Shown piece after piece: positions 42,522 to 44,890 of a DNA stretch of 44,890 nucleotides; within the stretch, counting starts at the first letter, position 1; every line of letters starts with the position of its first letter. The stretch is from the NCBI RefSeq assembly GCF_036763085.1, contig NZ_JBAIYU010000001.1, positions 1 to 44,890 of the forward strand. Reading direction: 5' to 3'. Below the pieces are notes generated by a model. That model did no database searches. It was not told the origin of the DNA and saw only the letters and a program-made list of their open reading frames with translations. The position numbers were made by a program, and so were the translations under genes. This DNA comes from JBAIYU01 sp036763085. Its GTDB lineage: Bacteria; Bacillota; Negativicutes; DSM-1736; Dendrosporobacteraceae.

Positions 42522-42579
42522 GAGTCTTAATTCAGATGGCGTCTGTATCCTTTGAGTATAACTCCCCTTAATGAAGAGG
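42522..42579. repeat. Diverged palindromic repeat copy C, before tatA
   Basis: Reverse orientation relative to copy B2: ATTCAGATGG, TGTATCCTTTGAG and GTATAACTCC match the complement of B2 in the same order with about three quarters identity by eye, but its own arms are decayed, so pairing is poorer. It lies between the lctP terminator and the tatA promoter in a 264-base region without genes. Confidence 0.5.
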
Positions 42580-42613
42580 ATATTAAGTAGATTAATTTTT
42601 AGGGTAAATAATT

Positions 42614-42680
42614 GCTACCATAAGAAATAAAATAAGGCGGTGGGTTTCCCCACCGCCCTTACTTTATTTCTTATGGTAGC
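42614..42680 (-). terminator. Long bidirectional terminator hairpin overlapping the lctP end
   Basis: Core stem GGCGGTGGG/CCCCACCGCC is extended by GCTACCATAAGAAATAAA on one side and TTTATTTCTTATGGTAGC on the other, giving a nearly perfect stem of about 31 bp. The right arm contains the last codons and stop of lctP. A/T-rich arms supply U-runs in both directions. Confidence 0.88.
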
Positions 42681-44314
42681 ATCCAGTGCAGCCAATATGC
42701 CTGCGCGTAAGTCAAGCATGCCATGAAGCTTATCATTGCAATACTGTGCTTCAGGGTAAAGCGGAAGATAGTACTTTCTTCACCAACTAAGCCAGTAGCA
42801 GCTGTTGCTACCGAGATACTTTGTGGAGAAATCATTTTACCGCAAACACCACCTGATGAGTTAGCAGCAACAGTTAAGTATGGGTCAACACCAACTTGCT
42901 CGGCTGCAGTTTTTTGCATGCCGCAGAACAGAGCATTAGCTGAAGTATCAGAACCAGTCAGGAACACACCCAACCATCCAAGTATTGGAGAGAAGAATGG
43001 GAAGAATGAACCAGTTGCTGTGAAAGCTAAGCCCATAGTGGAGCTCATACCGGAGTAGTTCATAATGTAAGCAAGGCCAAGAATCATTGCGATTGTAAGA
43101 ATTGGCCATCTTAATTGCTTAATAGTCTTGAAGAAGCAAGTAGTTGCTCTTCCAAAACCATAGTTTGGAATAATCGCAAGAGAGATAATACCTGAGAATA
43201 GAATCGCTGTACCAGCAGCTGACAGAATGTTGAAAGAATATTTTGCAGGATACGCAGCATTCTTAGCAACAACTGGAAGCGTTTTAACAACTAGGTTGTG
43301 AAGGCCAGGCCATAGAATGAACAGATCCTTATCCAGGCTAACTAATGTCTTTTTAAGTCCGATAAACTTATCGTCTGCCCATAGGAAAACTAGAGCAGCT
43401 AGGATTAGGTAAGGCGCCCAAGCGCGAAGAACTTCGCCTGTGGAATAGTCGCATTTAATTACGCCTGTGGAAGGTTTTTCATCTGGGAAATGCCAAGCTT
43501 TTTCTGGCTTCCAAACTTTGAGGAAAAGTAGCAACGCTATGATAGTAACAACTGCAGAAGTAATATCTGGCAGATATGCGTTTACATAGTTGGAGGTATA
43601 GAACTGTGTACCAGCGAAAGCTACACCAGCAACAACAACTGCTGGCAATACTTCCATTGCACCTTTCCAACCTGACATTGTTACAACTAACCATAATGGT
43701 ACGATAACAGCCAAGAATGGCAACTGACGGCCAACTACCTGGCTAACATGCATAAGGTCAAGGTTAGTAACCTGAGCGGCTACAACAACTGGGATACCGA
43801 TAGCACCGAAGGCAACAGGGGCAGTATTTGCAATTAAGCAGATACCTGCAGCATAAACAGGGTTAAAACCAAGACCAACCAGCATCGCTGCAGTGATCGC
43901 AACTGGAGTACCGAAACCAGCTGTTCCTTCAATAAATGATCCGAAGGCAAACGCAATAAAGAGCGCTTGTAAACGACGGTCATCTGTAATAGAGGCCAAA
44001 GAGTTTTTAATGATTTCAAATTCACCGGATTCAACTGTCATGTTGTAAACCCAAATAGCAGTAACAACGATCCATACGATTGGGAATATACCGTACGCGG
44101 CACCGTATAGAGTGGAGTTTATTGCTAAACCAGCTGGCATTCCATACGCGAATATTGAAATTAGCACTGCTGAAAGCAAACCAAATGAGGCTGCTACATG
44201 ACCTTTCGTCCGCTTAACACCTAGCATAAATAAAATAATGAATAGCGGAATTGCTGCAACCAAGGCTGACACTACAATACTACCTAAGGGGTTATAGTTT
44301 TGAACCCAAGTCAT
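42671..44314 (-). CDS. lctP: L-lactate permease
   Basis: A 547-residue polytopic transporter of the LctP/LldP family, importing lactate with a cation across the inner membrane. Typical segments: NSTLYGAAYGIFPIVWIV, FGSFIEGTAGFGTPVAI, ANTAPVAFGAIGIPVV, and near the C-terminus FLTGSDTSANALFCGMQKTAA and SSGGVCGKMISPQSI. Start ATG 44314 has AGGAG eight bases upstream; the earlier in-frame GTG abuts that site. It is monocistronic. Lactate is the usual substrate of propionate fermenters, linking this gene with the operon at 3-10 kb. Confidence 0.93.
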   Translation of the reverse strand: MTWVQNYNPLGSIVVSALVAAIPLFIILFMLGVKRTKGHVAASFGLLSAVLISIFAYGMPAGLAINSTLYGAAYGIFPIVWIVVTAIWVYNMTVESGEFEIIKNSLASITDDRRLQALFIAFAFGSFIEGTAGFGTPVAITAAMLVGLGFNPVYAAGICLIANTAPVAFGAIGIPVVVAAQVTNLDLMHVSQVVGRQLPFLAVIVPLWLVVTMSGWKGAMEVLPAVVVAGVAFAGTQFYTSNYVNAYLPDITSAVVTIIALLLFLKVWKPEKAWHFPDEKPSTGVIKCDYSTGEVLRAWAPYLILAALVFLWADDKFIGLKKTLVSLDKDLFILWPGLHNLVVKTLPVVAKNAAYPAKYSFNILSAAGTAILFSGIISLAIIPNYGFGRATTCFFKTIKQLRWPILTIAMILGLAYIMNYSGMSSTMGLAFTATGSFFPFFSPILGWLGVFLTGSDTSANALFCGMQKTAAEQVGVDPYLTVAANSSGGVCGKMISPQSISVATAATGLVGEESTIFRFTLKHSIAMISFMACLTYAQAYWLHWMLP

Positions 44315-44770
44315 TCCATACACTCCTTTTAATGGTAAATTTAACGTGTTAACTATAAGGGCAATCCACTAGCAGGCCTGTATCCCCCCTTTCCTAGTAT
44401 AATGCTAGGTAAGCGTATTAAGTTTTCAAGTTTCTGTATCTTGCTTACCCCCTAACCTTTTAGTCTTCGCAAATCAGGTTAGCATAAAACTAACCTGCGG
44501 AAATAATCTTTTTCAGTATTTTCATAATTTACTGATTAGAGTGTATTTTTTCTATATTTGGATTATTCTACGCTCAATTGTAAAATCCTGCATATTTTTC
44601 CAAAAGATTAATTTTTTTAAGAAATATTTTACAATTGCCTTTGTTTGTATTTTTTTGATGTTGACTATTAATTTTATATGTTTTATCTATTCATAATATT
44701 ACTTTGCCAACAAGCTCATTTATGATGGCAGTTTTTCAGCATTCAGACATTCATTCAAAAATAAGTCAGT
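44315..44770 (-). promoter_or_regulatory. 456-bp lctP upstream region with operator-like repeats
   Basis: No gene seen. On the path to lctP lie: CCTAG-TATAATG-CTAGG (44393-44409), a palindrome over a possible -10 TATACT; a hairpin CAGGTTAG/CTAACCTG (44475-44497) without U-run; TTAAC-GT-GTTAA near 44341; and AATTGTAAAAT/ATTTTACAATT (44576-44586, 44626-44636). A good -35 for the TATACT box was not found. A plus-strand TTGACT..TATCTA (44661-44689) points toward the window edge. Confidence 0.4.
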
Positions 44771-44772
44771 AC

Positions 44773-44890
44773 CCACCCGTAAAACGGGTGGCTTGATTAC
44801 GCCCTATAAGGGCATGACACTAGCTGAGTCTCAAGACTCTCTGAAAAAGTCTACCAACCGCATAACCTTTTCAGTCAGCCCCTAAAGGGG
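44773..44890 (+). mobile_element. Tandem small hairpins, likely end of an IS200/IS605-type element (cut by window edge)
   Basis: Four compact hairpins follow each other: CCACCCG/CGGGTGG (44773-44791), GCCC-TATAA-GGGC (44801-44813), GAGTCT-CA-AGACTC (44826-44839) and CCCC-TAAA-GGGG (44879-44890, running into the edge). Subterminal imperfect hairpins with short loops are typical ends for IS200/IS605 elements or their TnpB guide RNAs. No transposase is visible, so this is a call from structure and sequence flavour only; a stand-alone structured RNA is the alternative. Strand is a guess. Confidence 0.35.

Overview
The window reads as a chromosomal segment of an anaerobic, propionate-forming Firmicute of the Negativicutes, most like the Sporomusaceae (Pelosinus/Sporomusa relatives). 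The pointers are a methylmalonyl-CoA/propionate operon, an NAD(P)-linked multisubunit [FeFe]-hydrogenase, Rex, T-box leaders, a folate C1 branch with Nfn transhydrogenase, menaquinone-type UbiD/UbiA, and a lactate permease, all at moderate-to-low GC. The taxon is inferred; no rRNA is present. Every protein gene I support is on the minus strand, so the layout below follows transcription from high to low coordinates.

Layout: (1) 44.9-44.3 kb: a cluster of small hairpins resembling the end of an IS200/IS605-type element, then the leader of lactate permease lctP (42671-44314). (2) 42.4-39.1 kb: tatA-tatC-ubiD-ubiA (protein export, quinone synthesis). (3) 39.0-33.4 kb: folD-fhs-metF-nfnS-nfnL, the folate C1 branch joined to the electron-bifurcating Nfn enzyme. 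(4) 33.3-28.5 kb: pabA-pabB-pabC (folate precursor) then sdaAB-sdaAA (serine deaminase); pabA is bracketed by two copies of a palindromic repeat. (5) 28.5-26.0 kb: ilvA under a T-box, a DnaQ-like exonuclease and a DUF523/TudS-like protein. (6) 26.0-20.1 kb: valS under a T-box, folC and an O-antigen ligase-like membrane protein. (7) 19.9-11.7 kb: a ten-gene hydrogenase operon. Its first five genes form a putative sensory module (DRTGG, anti-sigma-like ATPase, H-cluster protein without a catalytic L1 cysteine pair, DRTGG, PHP); the last five are hndA, a second ATPase, hndB, hndC and hndD. (8) 11.4-10.7 kb: rex. (9) 10.4-3.0 kb: propionate operon (CoA-transferase, split methylmalonyl-CoA mutase, meaB, epimerase, decarboxylase alpha, a 51-residue OadG-like subunit, biotin carrier). 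(10) 2.8-0.2 kb: two tandem ArsB/NhaD-type transporters behind a structured leader.

How it fits together: lactate enters by LctP; succinyl-CoA is rearranged and decarboxylated to propionyl-CoA, whose CoA is passed back to succinate by the CoA-transferase. Decarboxylation may be coupled to Na+ export, and the adjacent NhaD-type carriers could exchange Na+ and H+. Hydrogenase and Nfn balance NADH, NADPH and ferredoxin, with Rex as the NADH/NAD+ sensor between the hydrogenase and propionate operons.

Most interesting: the sensory half of the hydrogenase operon, the absence of the Na+-pump beta subunit next to mmdA/mmdC, the palindromic repeat family around pabA and before tatA, the nested inverted repeats between the valS T-box and valS, and the two-state leader in front of the NhaD pair. 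No CRISPR array, tRNA, rRNA or phage region was seen.
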